This document shows, in pieces, positions 9,557 to 16,693 of a stretch of 64,000 bases of DNA. Source of the stretch: CBDEGU01 sp965238045 (lineage in GTDB: Bacteria > Acidobacteriota > Terriglobia > Bryobacterales > UBA6623); assembly GCA_965238045.1 (NCBI GenBank), contig CBDEGU010000012.1, positions 1,302,001-1,366,000 of the forward strand. Reading direction: 5' to 3'. Position 1 is the stretch's first letter. Each line of letters begins with the position of its first letter. The position numbers and the translations under genes are program-made. Below the pieces are notes generated by a model. The model was not told the origin of the DNA and made no database searches. It worked only from the letters and a program-made list of their open reading frames with translations.

Positions 9557-9581
9557 CTTCCGACAATGCAATTGTCGGAAG
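9557..9581. promoter_or_regulatory. Perfect palindrome between the divergent PRTase and GNAT genes
   Basis: CTTCCGACAAT and ATTGTCGGAAG are separated by GCA, giving an 11-bp perfect inverted repeat. It lies 34 bp upstream of the phosphoribosyltransferase start and 55 bp upstream of the GNAT start. A half-site (CTTCCGACAA) recurs at about 10133-10142, after the GNAT gene. It could be a shared operator or a hairpin in a leader; no cognate regulator is visible. Confidence 0.5.
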
Positions 9582-9636
9582 TTTGTGAGAATCATCCGGC
9601 CGTCGCATTCCTCGGTATGCTGAACAAGGGGCCGCC

Positions 9637-10095
9637 ATGCTGACTTTCAGGACATTCGAACCTTCGGACTCGGAGAACGTCTGGAAGCTCCACCTCGCAG
9701 CCATGGATGGGGAGCAGGCAAATCTCGAAGACGCCTTCTTCGCGGACCTGCGCGAAATCTCCGAGTCATATATGGCCACCGGCGGCGACTTTCTTCTGGT
9801 CTTGGTGGATGGCAGGCTTGTAGGCTGCGGCGGATACCTGCCCAGATCCACGAGCCAGGTTGAGATCAAACGTATGCGCATTGACCCGGCCCATCGAAGG
9901 CTTGGGTACGGCCGTGCGCTGCTCGAAGAGCTTGAGGAGCGGGCGAAGAGCCGAGGATACGGGTCGGTCTACATCGAAACGACGGTCGTCCAAGCACCCG
10001 CCCTGGATCTATACAGGCGAAGTGGCTACCGCCAGATTGGCAAAACTGAGGTGCGGGGATTCAAAGTTGTGCAGTTCTGCAAGCTGCTCGACTGA
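9637..10095 (+). CDS. GNAT family N-acetyltransferase
   Basis: A 152-residue GNAT protein. The acetyl-CoA loop is visible as RRLGYGRALLEEL (about residues 88-100), preceded by the beta-4 strand IKRMRIDPAH and followed by IETTVVQAPALDLYRRSGY, the usual motif B. The acyl acceptor is unknown. The start MLTFRTFEPSDSENVWKLH is typical of the family. Divergent from the phosphoribosyltransferase gene, with a shared palindrome between them. Confidence 0.85.
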   Translation: MLTFRTFEPSDSENVWKLHLAAMDGEQANLEDAFFADLREISESYMATGGDFLLVLVDGRLVGCGGYLPRSTSQVEIKRMRIDPAHRRLGYGRALLEELEERAKSRGYGSVYIETTVVQAPALDLYRRSGYRQIGKTEVRGFKVVQFCKLLD

Positions 10096-10201
10096 GCGGA
10101 GTGGCCTGGCATTCGAGTCGGCTGCAACGTCACTTCCGACAACGAAGAGCGTTGTATCGGGAGCGCACGGCGGGCAGGAATGCCGGTAGAGGGTGCTCGG
10201 A

Positions 10202-10231
10202 AAAGTCGGGGACAGGGAAAGTCGGGGACAG
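10202..10231. repeat. Two copies of AAAGTCGGGGACAG
   Basis: AAAGTCGGGGACAG is present at 10202-10215 and again at 10218-10231, followed by ACTACTACTTTT. Similar GTCGGGGACAGACTA-like strings are familiar at REP/RAYT transposase sites in bacteria, but no RAYT gene is seen here. Probably a decayed element end. Confidence 0.4.
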
Positions 10232-10332
10232 ACTACTACTTTTGAGAACGAGCGGCAGGCGCCGTAATTGCCGCAGGTCGGGAAACGAGTGACAGCAACG
10301 TGGCTGTGCCGTTTTTTCGCCGCCAAGGGCTC

Positions 10333-11025
10333 CTAGCCGCCGGTCAGCCTGCCGTCCACAAGTTCCGCCCGCCGCGAAAAACGTTTTGCCAGCTCCAGAC
10401 TGTGCGTCACCGTGATCAGAATCGCATTCTCTTCCCGGTGCATCTCGAGTATCAGGTCGGCGACCGATTCGGCGGTCTTGCGGTCGAGGTTGCCGGTCGG
10501 TTCGTCGGCCAGCAGCAAGGTCGCGTGATGGATCAGCGCCCGGGCGATCGACACTCTTTGGCGTTCGCCGCCCGACAACTCCGCTGGCCGGTGGCCGATC
10601 CGCTCGTGGAGTCCGACGCGGTCGAGCAGCTTGCGCGCCCGCCGTTCGGACTCATCGGCGCTTAGCTTCGCGCCCGGAGCCATGGTCGGAATCAGCACAT
10701 TCTCAAGAGCCGTGCATTGGGGCAGCAGATGGTGTTCCTGGAAAATGAAACCGACCTGCTGGTTGCGAAACTTTGCCAGCTCGGGTTCCGACAGCGTGAA
10801 AGGATTTCGCGAATCAACGAGCACCTCCCCGCGCGTCGGCTTCTCAAGCGCCCCAAGCATGTAAAGCAGCGTGCTCTTGCCCGATCCGGAAGGGCCCATG
10901 ATGACCAGCGCCTCACCGCGGTTCATCGCGAACGAGATGCCGCTCACGATCACCAGCGGCTCGCCCGGGGTCGGATATTCCTTGTGCAGATCTCGAACGA
11001 CGAGATCGTTTTTTTCGCTGGTCAT
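10333..11025 (-). CDS. LolD/MacB-type ABC transporter ATPase
   Basis: A complete 230-residue ATPase: Walker A GPSGSGKST at residues 44-52, signature LSGGE at 150-154, Walker B LLLADEP starting at 170, and a switch His in TVTHS. The sequence closely resembles LolD/MacB/FtsE-like ATPases that power type VII ABC systems (lipoprotein release or tripartite efflux). No permease of that kind lies in the window. Its 3' third is duplicated at 8515-8786, so recombination has happened here. Confidence 0.85.
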   Translation of the reverse strand: MTSEKNDLVVRDLHKEYPTPGEPLVIVSGISFAMNRGEALVIMGPSGSGKSTLLYMLGALEKPTRGEVLVDSRNPFTLSEPELAKFRNQQVGFIFQEHHLLPQCTALENVLIPTMAPGAKLSADESERRARKLLDRVGLHERIGHRPAELSGGERQRVSIARALIHHATLLLADEPTGNLDRKTAESVADLILEMHREENAILITVTHSLELAKRFSRRAELVDGRLTGG

Positions 11026-11121
11026 CGCAGCTCAGTCGTCATCGCGGCTAGTCGTCATCGTAGCTTACCCGACTGCGACGAGTGGGACGAACGGCCCGCG
11101 GGTAGTGGGGTCTTAGCTTAG

Positions 11122-11469
11122 TCATGCGGAAATCAGCTCCTCGATTGACCACACATGATCGGTCACGCCGCTCTCCATCGCTGGTGTGATCCGCGGGGAT
11201 TCGCAATTCTCGCCAGCCAGCTTGAAGATGCGGAGAACCGTCCGCTTCTCGACACTGCAGAGACGCGCCGTCCCGCGAATCGAGTCGCACTCTACAAGGC
11301 AGTGAAGGATCATGCGGACCGTCTCGTCAGGGAGCCGAACGTCGCCGAGGGGCTTATCCCGCAGCTCGCTGTAACGCTTGCCGCAGAGCTGGCAGCGGTG
11401 TCGCTGTGCGCGCTTCCGGCCGTACTTCTCAGCTTTTACGCAATCTACAAACCACGAATGACACGTCAT
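11122..11469 (-). pseudogene. IS1-family transposase with internal deletion
   Basis: The 115-residue product joins the N-terminal zinc/HTH part of an IS1-type transposase (HRCQLCGKRYSELRDKPLGD, then RGTARLCSVEKRTVLRIFKLAGENCE) directly to a typical C-terminal end (ITPAMESGVTDHVWSIEEL). The whole catalytic centre between them is missing. It lies against one terminal repeat of the 11101-13169 unit, as the transposase does in IS1-type elements. The family call rests on remembered sequence patterns. Confidence 0.65.
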
Positions 11470-11594
11470 TTTGACCCTTGCCTTTTGGGGCTGTTTGAGC
11501 CAAAATCACAATGGGTCCGAATAACCCTGCCCTTTGGCTCCGGCCCGAGGATGTGCCTGCGGGTAGTTAGTGCTACCTGTGGGGCAGTTCAACA

Positions 11595-11683
11595 TGGCGG
11601 GGACCGTGGGATTCGAACCCGCGAACGACGGCGCCGTCGACCGCTTGTAAAGCGGATGCATTCGACCGCTCCGCCAACTCTCC
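11595..11683 (-). tRNA. Class II tRNA-like sequence, apparent anticodon UAC, probably degenerate
   Basis: The minus strand has a Ser-tRNA-like D arm (GGCGGAGCGGTCGAATGC), an anticodon stem CCGC/GCGG around TTTACAA (anticodon UAC at 11647-11649), a long variable arm (CGACG-GCGC-CGTCG), a T loop with GGGTTCGAATCCC, and an encoded CCA. A long variable arm is expected for Ser, Leu or Tyr tRNAs, not for Val (UAC). The acceptor stem has mismatches (A3-C70, G6-G67) and the T stem has C50-A64. Either a tRNA pseudogene or an atypical tRNA of the allo-tRNA kind. Confidence 0.5.
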
Positions 11684-11802
11684 GCAAAGGCGAGCAACTC
11701 GGAAGGTTGCTGGCCTTTACTCTTTAGAATCAGTATCTTGTACACTATAAGAAATTCCTTATGCAGGGGTCCAGCCAGAATATAAGGTAAACGTGATATG
11801 CT

Positions 11803-12216
11803 GTGGCTAAGTGGCTGTTCAGGCAGTACCAATCCGCAAACGGACGCAAGCCAGTAGGGGACTGGTTGAGCAGCTTGACGCCCGAAGTGAGGCAGACCTT
11901 CGCAACATTGTTGAGGAACATGGCGAAGATGGCCCACTGGCAATATCCAGAATTTAAGCGTCTTAAGGGTAATAAAAAGCTTGCAGGCTTGGGAGAGATC
12001 CGAGTGTCGGAGGAAAACAAACAGTACCGACTCATCGGCATGACTGGACCAGGAAAAGGGGAGTACACGCTACTTATTGGCTGCAGCCACAAGCAGCAAG
12101 TCTATACACCGAAGGACGCCAAGGAGACAGCTAACGCGAGGCGAAAACTGGTCGAGAAAGGAGCAGCCAATGTCGTTGGACTCAGAATTACTCAGGAACC
12201 TGGAAACCAAGACTGA
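11803..12216 (+). CDS. RelE/HigB-like toxin (Gp49 family)
   Basis: The GTG at 11803 is the only sensible start. The product (137 residues) begins with KWLFRQYQSANGRKPVGDWLSSLTP, like Gp49/HigB-type proteins, and has the basic core EFKRLKGNKKLAGLGEIRV and YRLIGMTGPGKGEYTLLIGC that corresponds to the RelE-fold strands. Expected to cleave mRNA on the ribosome when not bound by antitoxin. Its 3' end overlaps the XRE gene at 12170, the toxin-first order usual for HigBA. The C-terminal 25 residues lie in the overlap and may be an extension. Confidence 0.75.
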   Translation: MAKWLFRQYQSANGRKPVGDWLSSLTPEVRQTFATLLRNMAKMAHWQYPEFKRLKGNKKLAGLGEIRVSEENKQYRLIGMTGPGKGEYTLLIGCSHKQQVYTPKDAKETANARRKLVEKGAANVVGLRITQEPGNQD

Positions 12217-12769
12217 ACGTGACGCGTTCAGCGCCTCTCTTGCAAGAGTCGCGGTGCCGATGCAGATTCGCGCCTTGCGAAAGCAGCACGGGTGGAATCA
12301 AGATGACCTAGCAAAGGTTTTGGGAGCCAAACAGCCTTGGGTTTCGGCCCTTGAGACGCCAGGGGGCAATATTCCGAATCTAAACACGTTGCTCAAGGTC
12401 GCGGCGGCATTCGATGTGGGCTTGCTCGTCTGGTTCGCGCCGTTCTCCGAACTGGTGACTCGGGATAATCACTTCTCTCCCGATGACTTTGTTGTGCCTT
12501 CCTACGGGGAGGATGTTGAACTGCGGCCCGCTTCAGGGGGCGTGATCGAGTTCCCTAGGGGGATCCGCGAAACGAGATCTGGACAGATCATGCAGCTAGG
12601 TGATGAATGTGTAGCGGGGTCTGCTGTGCATCTCGCCAAGCAAGTGCAGTCGTCAGCAAACAGCGCACGAAGTGACGCTCAATCGCAGAGCCCTCCGAGT
12701 CTGTCTTTTCCGGCGGATATCCTGCAGCGACAAGTGCTTGGGGGGGCTCTAGGGGGTGTAAATGCCTAA
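12170..12769 (+). CDS. XRE-type antitoxin/transcriptional regulator
   Basis: I chose ATG at 12170 (MSLDSELLRNLETKTERDAF) because AAAGGAG lies just upstream at about 12158-12164; the upstream codons belong to the toxin frame. The HTH_3 domain is at about residues 25-85 (MQIRALRKQHGWNQDDLAKVLGAKQPWVSALE). The remaining ~110 residues (FSELVTRDNHFSPDDFVVPS and on) are less conserved and may bind the toxin. Overlap with both neighbours suggests one operon, with likely autorepression as known for such pairs. Confidence 0.75.
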   Translation: MSLDSELLRNLETKTERDAFSASLARVAVPMQIRALRKQHGWNQDDLAKVLGAKQPWVSALETPGGNIPNLNTLLKVAAAFDVGLLVWFAPFSELVTRDNHFSPDDFVVPSYGEDVELRPASGGVIEFPRGIRETRSGQIMQLGDECVAGSAVHLAKQVQSSANSARSDAQSQSPPSLSFPADILQRQVLGGALGGVNA

Positions 12770-13124
12770 AGTGAAACAGACCAAGACAGACGACTTGCAG
12801 CAGAAGTTCGACGAGTTGAAACACTTCTATGCGAACAATGTGGCCTTCGAGACGAGCGGCTGGGATCTCAAGCTGTTGTTTGGCCAGCTACAACAGCACG
12901 GTGGTCAGGCCCACATCGAATGGCACACAGCAATGACTCTTCCTTGGAGGCAGGCCAAGTTGATGAGCTACTTCCTTCAGTTGAATTTGGCCCTTTACGA
13001 ATCGAACAACGGCAAAATCCAGCTGCCTAAGAGCATGGTGCCAGTGGCGCCAGCCGCAACGGATGAGCGCACAGAAAAGGTCAAGAGGTTAGCGACGGAA
13101 CTTCTCGACGAAATGTTCGGCTAG
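12762..13124 (+). CDS. DUF3467 family protein
   Basis: A 120-residue protein that starts inside the end of the XRE gene (8-bp overlap). The core YANNVAFETSGWDLKLLFGQL, then EWHTAMTLPWRQAKLMSYFLQLNLALYE, fits DUF3467 as I know it (small proteins with a YAN...WDxxLxFGQ core and a Pro-x-x-x-Ala-Lys helix). The family's function is unknown. Translational coupling to the toxin/antitoxin pair suggests it is a third component or passenger of the IS1-ended unit. Confidence 0.65.
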   Translation: MPKVKQTKTDDLQQKFDELKHFYANNVAFETSGWDLKLLFGQLQQHGGQAHIEWHTAMTLPWRQAKLMSYFLQLNLALYESNNGKIQLPKSMVPVAPAATDERTEKVKRLATELLDEMFG

Positions 13125-13254
13125 AATTTGGACAATCGCCACCCATCTCCACGCTAAGACCCCACTACCGGCCCGTGCGCCGGGCCGTTCCCGACCGAGC
13201 GCGCGATCGACTCGATTGCGAGGCGGGTAGCGCTTCCCTGAAACCTCAGCGAAA

Positions 13255-13680
13255 CTATTCCACCGTCGGCGCGACCTCGAGTACTTTGTCGAGTTCCGGC
13301 GGGATAGGCGTGGATTGGATGCCGCCCTCGGGGCTGCTGGTCACGCAGGCGACGGTGAGGCGGCCTCGGGCGACCTCTTTGTCTTCGTGGCGGAACAGAA
13401 TCTCGTAGGCAATCGATGAACGTCCTTTCTTGACCACCTTCAGATGAACGTCAAGCTCATCGCCGAACGTGACCGGCCGAAGGAAGTCGCATTGCGCCGA
13501 GACCCGGGGCCGCCAGACGCCCAGACCGCCGCCGGCCTTGAGCATGCTGAACCCCAGTGAGCGGTGAAACTCGGTCTCGGCCTCCTCCATGTAGCGAAAG
13601 TAGTTCGTGAAGTGGATGATGCCCGCCATGTCGGTGTCTTGCCAGAAGACCCGGCGGCGGTAACGGAACTCAAAGGCCAT
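13255..13680 (-). CDS. Acyl-CoA thioesterase, YbgC/4HBT hotdog family
   Basis: A 141-residue single hotdog domain with the YbgC/FadM-like start FWQDTDMAGIIHFTNYFRYMEEAE. The DTD (residues 15-17) supplies the catalytic Asp of this class, and H/N in IIHFTNY is in the usual place. It should hydrolyse acyl-CoA or acyl-ACP thioesters; chain preference is unknown. It is co-oriented with the upstream glycosyltransferase, only 6 bp away, so the two are probably transcribed together. Confidence 0.85.
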   Translation of the reverse strand: MAFEFRYRRRVFWQDTDMAGIIHFTNYFRYMEEAETEFHRSLGFSMLKAGGGLGVWRPRVSAQCDFLRPVTFGDELDVHLKVVKKGRSSIAYEILFRHEDKEVARGRLTVACVTSSPEGGIQSTPIPPELDKVLEVAPTVE

Positions 13681-13686
13681 CTTTCT

Positions 13687-15030
13687 CTACATCTCCTCTT
13701 CGCTCGGTGGCGGCCGGCCGGTGGCGGCGCGGTAGAGTTCGAGTGTTTCCTCGGCCATGCGGCGGCTATGATAGTGTGCCAAAACCGCCCGGCGGCCGCT
13801 GCGCCCCAGATGCCGCGCTTGCTCGGGGTCTTCCAGAAGCTGCCTCAGCCCGGCGGCCAATGCATTCTCATTATCTGCATTCTCATGACTGGGTTCGAAG
13901 AGCAGCCCGCCTCCGGTAGCCTCGAGCAGTTCAGGAAACACGCCAAGCCTTGGCTGAACAACTGGGACTCCGCTGGCCATCGCCTCAAGGACGTAGAGTC
14001 CCTTGGCCGCGCGATAAGAGACCGGCACCGACAACACGTCCAAGCTTCGCAAGAACGCAAGCTTCTCTCGCCGCTCCAAGTAGCCCAAGAATTCAACGCT
14101 ATCGGCGAGACCCCAGGCCCCGGCGCGCCGCCGCAGTTCCTCGAAGTAGGCTCGCTGGTCGTCGCCGAGCCATCCGGCGACCCGCAGCCGAACGCGCCGC
14201 CCGGTCGGGTTTTCATCCCGCAAGATCCGGAAAGCGGCCACCAAACGATCGAGGCCCTTTTCCGGCGATACCCGGGCCAGATACCCGATCACGAATTCGT
14301 TCCCATCTCCGGCGGCCCCATTTCGGGCTGCCGGCTCTCTGAAATCCGTCGTGTCGATCCCCGGACGCACGACCGCAATTTGCTCCTCGGCGACTGCCAG
14401 ATGCCCGGCCATCGCTCGGGCATGATCGTGGCTCGTGGCGACGAAAACGTCGACCGATTCGGCGGCCTTCCTCAGCAGCTCGAAGGCCCGCTCGCCGTAG
14501 GGAGCCGGTAGGTTCGACAGGAAAAAGTCTTCACCCTGGAGCGAACAGAAAACAGGCAGATCCAGTTCTTGCTTTACAATCTGGGCCACGCCGCCGAGCA
14601 TGGAATTAGTGATATGGACAACGTCGGGCCGGGTCTGCTTCAACCAGGCCGCTAGCCGCGCGAACTCCTTGCGCTGAGGCCCGCCTGGGCCTTCGAGAAC
14701 GGAAACCGTCAGCGCTCCCAGCGCCTCGGGCCCGGTTCGGACGGCGAAACGCGAAACCCAGCGCAGCAAGGCCGGGTTGTCCCACAGCCGGTCGAGCCAG
14801 CCCGGAGTACGCCGGAAAACCGGAAACACGCTTTGGAGATAGACGTTAATGCCGCCGAGAAATACCTGATCTAGACTGACGTCGGGCTCATCGGTGCGGA
14901 TCGGCGTATAGGTGGGGATCAGTTGCACGTCGTGGCCGAGCGAGATCAGCGCCCGGGCCAGCGTATTGTCTTTCAGGCAGTTGCCGCAGAGCGTACCGCC
15001 GGCGCCGGCGGTCACGTAGGCGATCCTCAC
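13687..15030 (-). CDS. Family 4 glycosyltransferase (GT-B)
   Basis: A 447-residue GT4-type enzyme. The N-terminal lobe begins MRIAYVTAGAGGTLCGNCLKD, with a glycine-rich acceptor loop. The C-terminal lobe has EFVIGYLARVSPEKGLDRLV, the donor-binding start, and a donor motif of the EX7E type (about VLEAMASGVPVVQPRLGVFPELLE). Expected to transfer a sugar from an NDP-sugar in the cytoplasm, perhaps for exopolysaccharide or lipid glycosylation. The residues CGNC near the start are unusual for GT4. It is followed at once by the thioesterase gene. Confidence 0.88.
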   Translation of the reverse strand: MRIAYVTAGAGGTLCGNCLKDNTLARALISLGHDVQLIPTYTPIRTDEPDVSLDQVFLGGINVYLQSVFPVFRRTPGWLDRLWDNPALLRWVSRFAVRTGPEALGALTVSVLEGPGGPQRKEFARLAAWLKQTRPDVVHITNSMLGGVAQIVKQELDLPVFCSLQGEDFFLSNLPAPYGERAFELLRKAAESVDVFVATSHDHARAMAGHLAVAEEQIAVVRPGIDTTDFREPAARNGAAGDGNEFVIGYLARVSPEKGLDRLVAAFRILRDENPTGRRVRLRVAGWLGDDQRAYFEELRRRAGAWGLADSVEFLGYLERREKLAFLRSLDVLSVPVSYRAAKGLYVLEAMASGVPVVQPRLGVFPELLEATGGGLLFEPSHENADNENALAAGLRQLLEDPEQARHLGRSGRRAVLAHYHSRRMAEETLELYRAATGRPPPSEEEM

Positions 15031-15139
15031 ATTGTCATTGTGACACCGGCCGACATCGCCTGGCCGCGAAGGTTAACCTCCGCGCGGCTCCGCCGCCGCC
15101 CCTTCGATGCAAGCATTCCATGCAAGAGAGAGAATGCCC

Positions 15140-15191
15140 GAGCGAAATACCGGAGTGAAATACCGAAGTGAAATACCGGAGCGAAATACCG
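15140..15191. repeat. Short tandem repeat with GAAATACC core, split by IS256
   Basis: About four 12-13 bp units of the form GAGTGAAATACCG precede the IS256 copy, and two more (AAATACCGAGCGAAATACC) follow it at 16640-16658. The element inserted inside the tandem array and duplicated AAATACCG. Role unknown. Confidence 0.7.
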
Positions 15192-16639
15192 GAGATTGTC
15201 CCGAATCTAGTTGAAGGTGGAAGGGCGGCGGTTCTCAAGCCCGGTTCTCTGAGAGAATCGAGCAAACCTTTCACCACAAAGGAGAACCGCCGTGAAGAAA
15301 CGATATCACATTCTGGATTCCGCGAAGCAACAGCCAGTCAGCCCCAACGACCTCACCCGCCTGCTCAGCCAAAACTCCCAACTCATGCTGCCCTTGGTTG
15401 AACTGGTCGAGCAGTGCCGCGGAGCCGTCGACGAGGTTATCGACGTCACCGGCCGCGCCGCCATTCAAGCCGTGCTGGAACTGTCGGCGCAGCAAGTTAC
15501 CGGTGGAAAACTTTCCCAGCCCGGCAAGAAGCGCCGCGGCGATGTGGTCCGCTGGGGCCGCCAGCCCGGTCGCGTCAAGCTCAGCAACCGCAAACTGCGC
15601 GTCAGCAAACCCAGACTGCGCAAACGCTCCGGCGGCGAGGTCAAAGTGCCCGCTTACGAAGCGATGCAGGACGACGAACGCCTCGGCGCGCGCATGCTCG
15701 ACATTCTGATGAAGGGCGTCTCGACGCGCAACTATGCCGGGGTGATTGGCGCAATGGCCGGCACGGCCGGGGTGTCGAAATCCGCCGTCAGCCGGGAGGC
15801 AGTCGAGGCCGCCGAAAAGAGCATCGACGAAGTGCTCACGCGGCGCCTGGATGAGTTGGATCTGCTGGTGATCTACGTGGACGGTTTGATCTTCGCAGAT
15901 CATGTAGTGCTTGCAGCGGTGGGCGTAGACCGTCAGGGCAACAAACATGTGCTGGGATTGCAGCACGCCGCCACTGAGAGCACAGCCGCCGCCGAAGACT
16001 TGCTGAGGGGCATGGTCGAGCGGGGAGTATCGACGGAGAAAAACAGGCTCTTCGTGCTCGATGGATCGAAGGCCCTGCGGGCGGCGGTGCGGCGGGTCTT
16101 CGGCAAAGTTCCGGTGCAGCGCTGCCGTGCTCACAAGCTGCGCAATGTCGTCGAGCGGCTGCCTAAGGCCGAGCGCGATCAGGCCAAAGCGGCGATCCGG
16201 GCCGCCTGGCGGCTGGGAGCCCAAGATGGACAAGCGCGGCTGGAGAAGCTAGCCCAGTGGTACGAGGGTGACTGGCCCGAGGCGGCGGTGAGTTTGCGCG
16301 AAGGCATGGAGGAGTGTTTCACCATCAACCGCCTGGGTGCGCCGCCGTCGCTGCATCGCTGCCTGGCGACGACGAACATCGTCGAGTCTCCTAACGCCGG
16401 GGTGCGGCGGAGAACGCGGCGAGTGACCCGCTGGAAGGACGCGGCCATGGTGTGTCGCTGGGCCACGGCTGCATTCCTCGATACCGAGAAAAGCTTCCGC
16501 AAGATCATGGGTTACAAGGATCTGTGGATGCTCGACGCCATCCTCAATCCGGCCAAGGCCACAGCAGCAAAGGCTGCCTAGTACAATGCTCTTTTACGCC
16601 GCCGCCCTACAAACCCTCAACTACGATTGGGACACTCTC
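15192..16639 (+). mobile_element. IS256-type element, copy 1 (1448 bp)
   Basis: The ends are GAGATTGTCCCGAATC on the left and, in inverse orientation, GAGAGTGTCCCAATCG on the right, with similar TAGTTGA further in. The 8-bp target duplication AAATACCG is at 15184-15191 and 16640-16647. Intact, and the reference copy for this family here. Confidence 0.95.
15292..16581 (+). CDS. IS256-family transposase (mutator type)
   Basis: A 429-residue transposase with AAAGGAG upstream of the ATG. The first 110 residues bind the ends (basic RKLRVSKPRLRKRS). The catalytic DDE core includes Asp in VIYVDGLIFADHV, Asp in FVLDGSKALRAA, and the conserved C-terminal glutamate in ATTNIVESPNAGVRRRTRRV. The CHR-like motif (VQRCRAHKLRNVVERLP) between the last two catalytic acids is diagnostic of IS256. 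Same protein in copies 3 and 4. Confidence 0.95.
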   Translation: MKKRYHILDSAKQQPVSPNDLTRLLSQNSQLMLPLVELVEQCRGAVDEVIDVTGRAAIQAVLELSAQQVTGGKLSQPGKKRRGDVVRWGRQPGRVKLSNRKLRVSKPRLRKRSGGEVKVPAYEAMQDDERLGARMLDILMKGVSTRNYAGVIGAMAGTAGVSKSAVSREAVEAAEKSIDEVLTRRLDELDLLVIYVDGLIFADHVVLAAVGVDRQGNKHVLGLQHAATESTAAAEDLLRGMVERGVSTEKNRLFVLDGSKALRAAVRRVFGKVPVQRCRAHKLRNVVERLPKAERDQAKAAIRAAWRLGAQDGQARLEKLAQWYEGDWPEAAVSLREGMEECFTINRLGAPPSLHRCLATTNIVESPNAGVRRRTRRVTRWKDAAMVCRWATAAFLDTEKSFRKIMGYKDLWMLDAILNPAKATAAKAA

Positions 16640-16693
16640 AAATACCGAGCGAAATACCAGAGCGGACCGGCTTGGACCGTCGCAACAGCCCCT

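Larger units (their letters stand above)
11101..13169. mobile_element. IS1-ended unit carrying a toxin/antitoxin pair and DUF3467 gene
   Basis: The left end GGTAGTGGGGTCTTAGC (11101-11117) is repeated exactly in inverse orientation at 13153-13169. The outside flanks are GGCCCGCG (11093-11100) and GGCCCGTG (13170-13177), an 8-bp target duplication with one mismatch. Five bases inside the left end lies the stop codon of an internally deleted IS1-type transposase; the rest is a tRNA-like sequence, two toxin/antitoxin genes and a DUF3467 gene. IS1-family ends start with GGT and make 8-9 bp duplications, so the reading is consistent. Movement would need transposase in trans. Confidence 0.75.

Noticed and set aside
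15271..16233. A 320-residue open frame antisense to the IS256 transposase (also at 47564, 57022, 59711)
   Set aside because: It appears in every IS256 copy, lies fully within the transposase gene on the other strand, and has no start signal. It is a by-product of GC-rich coding sequence.
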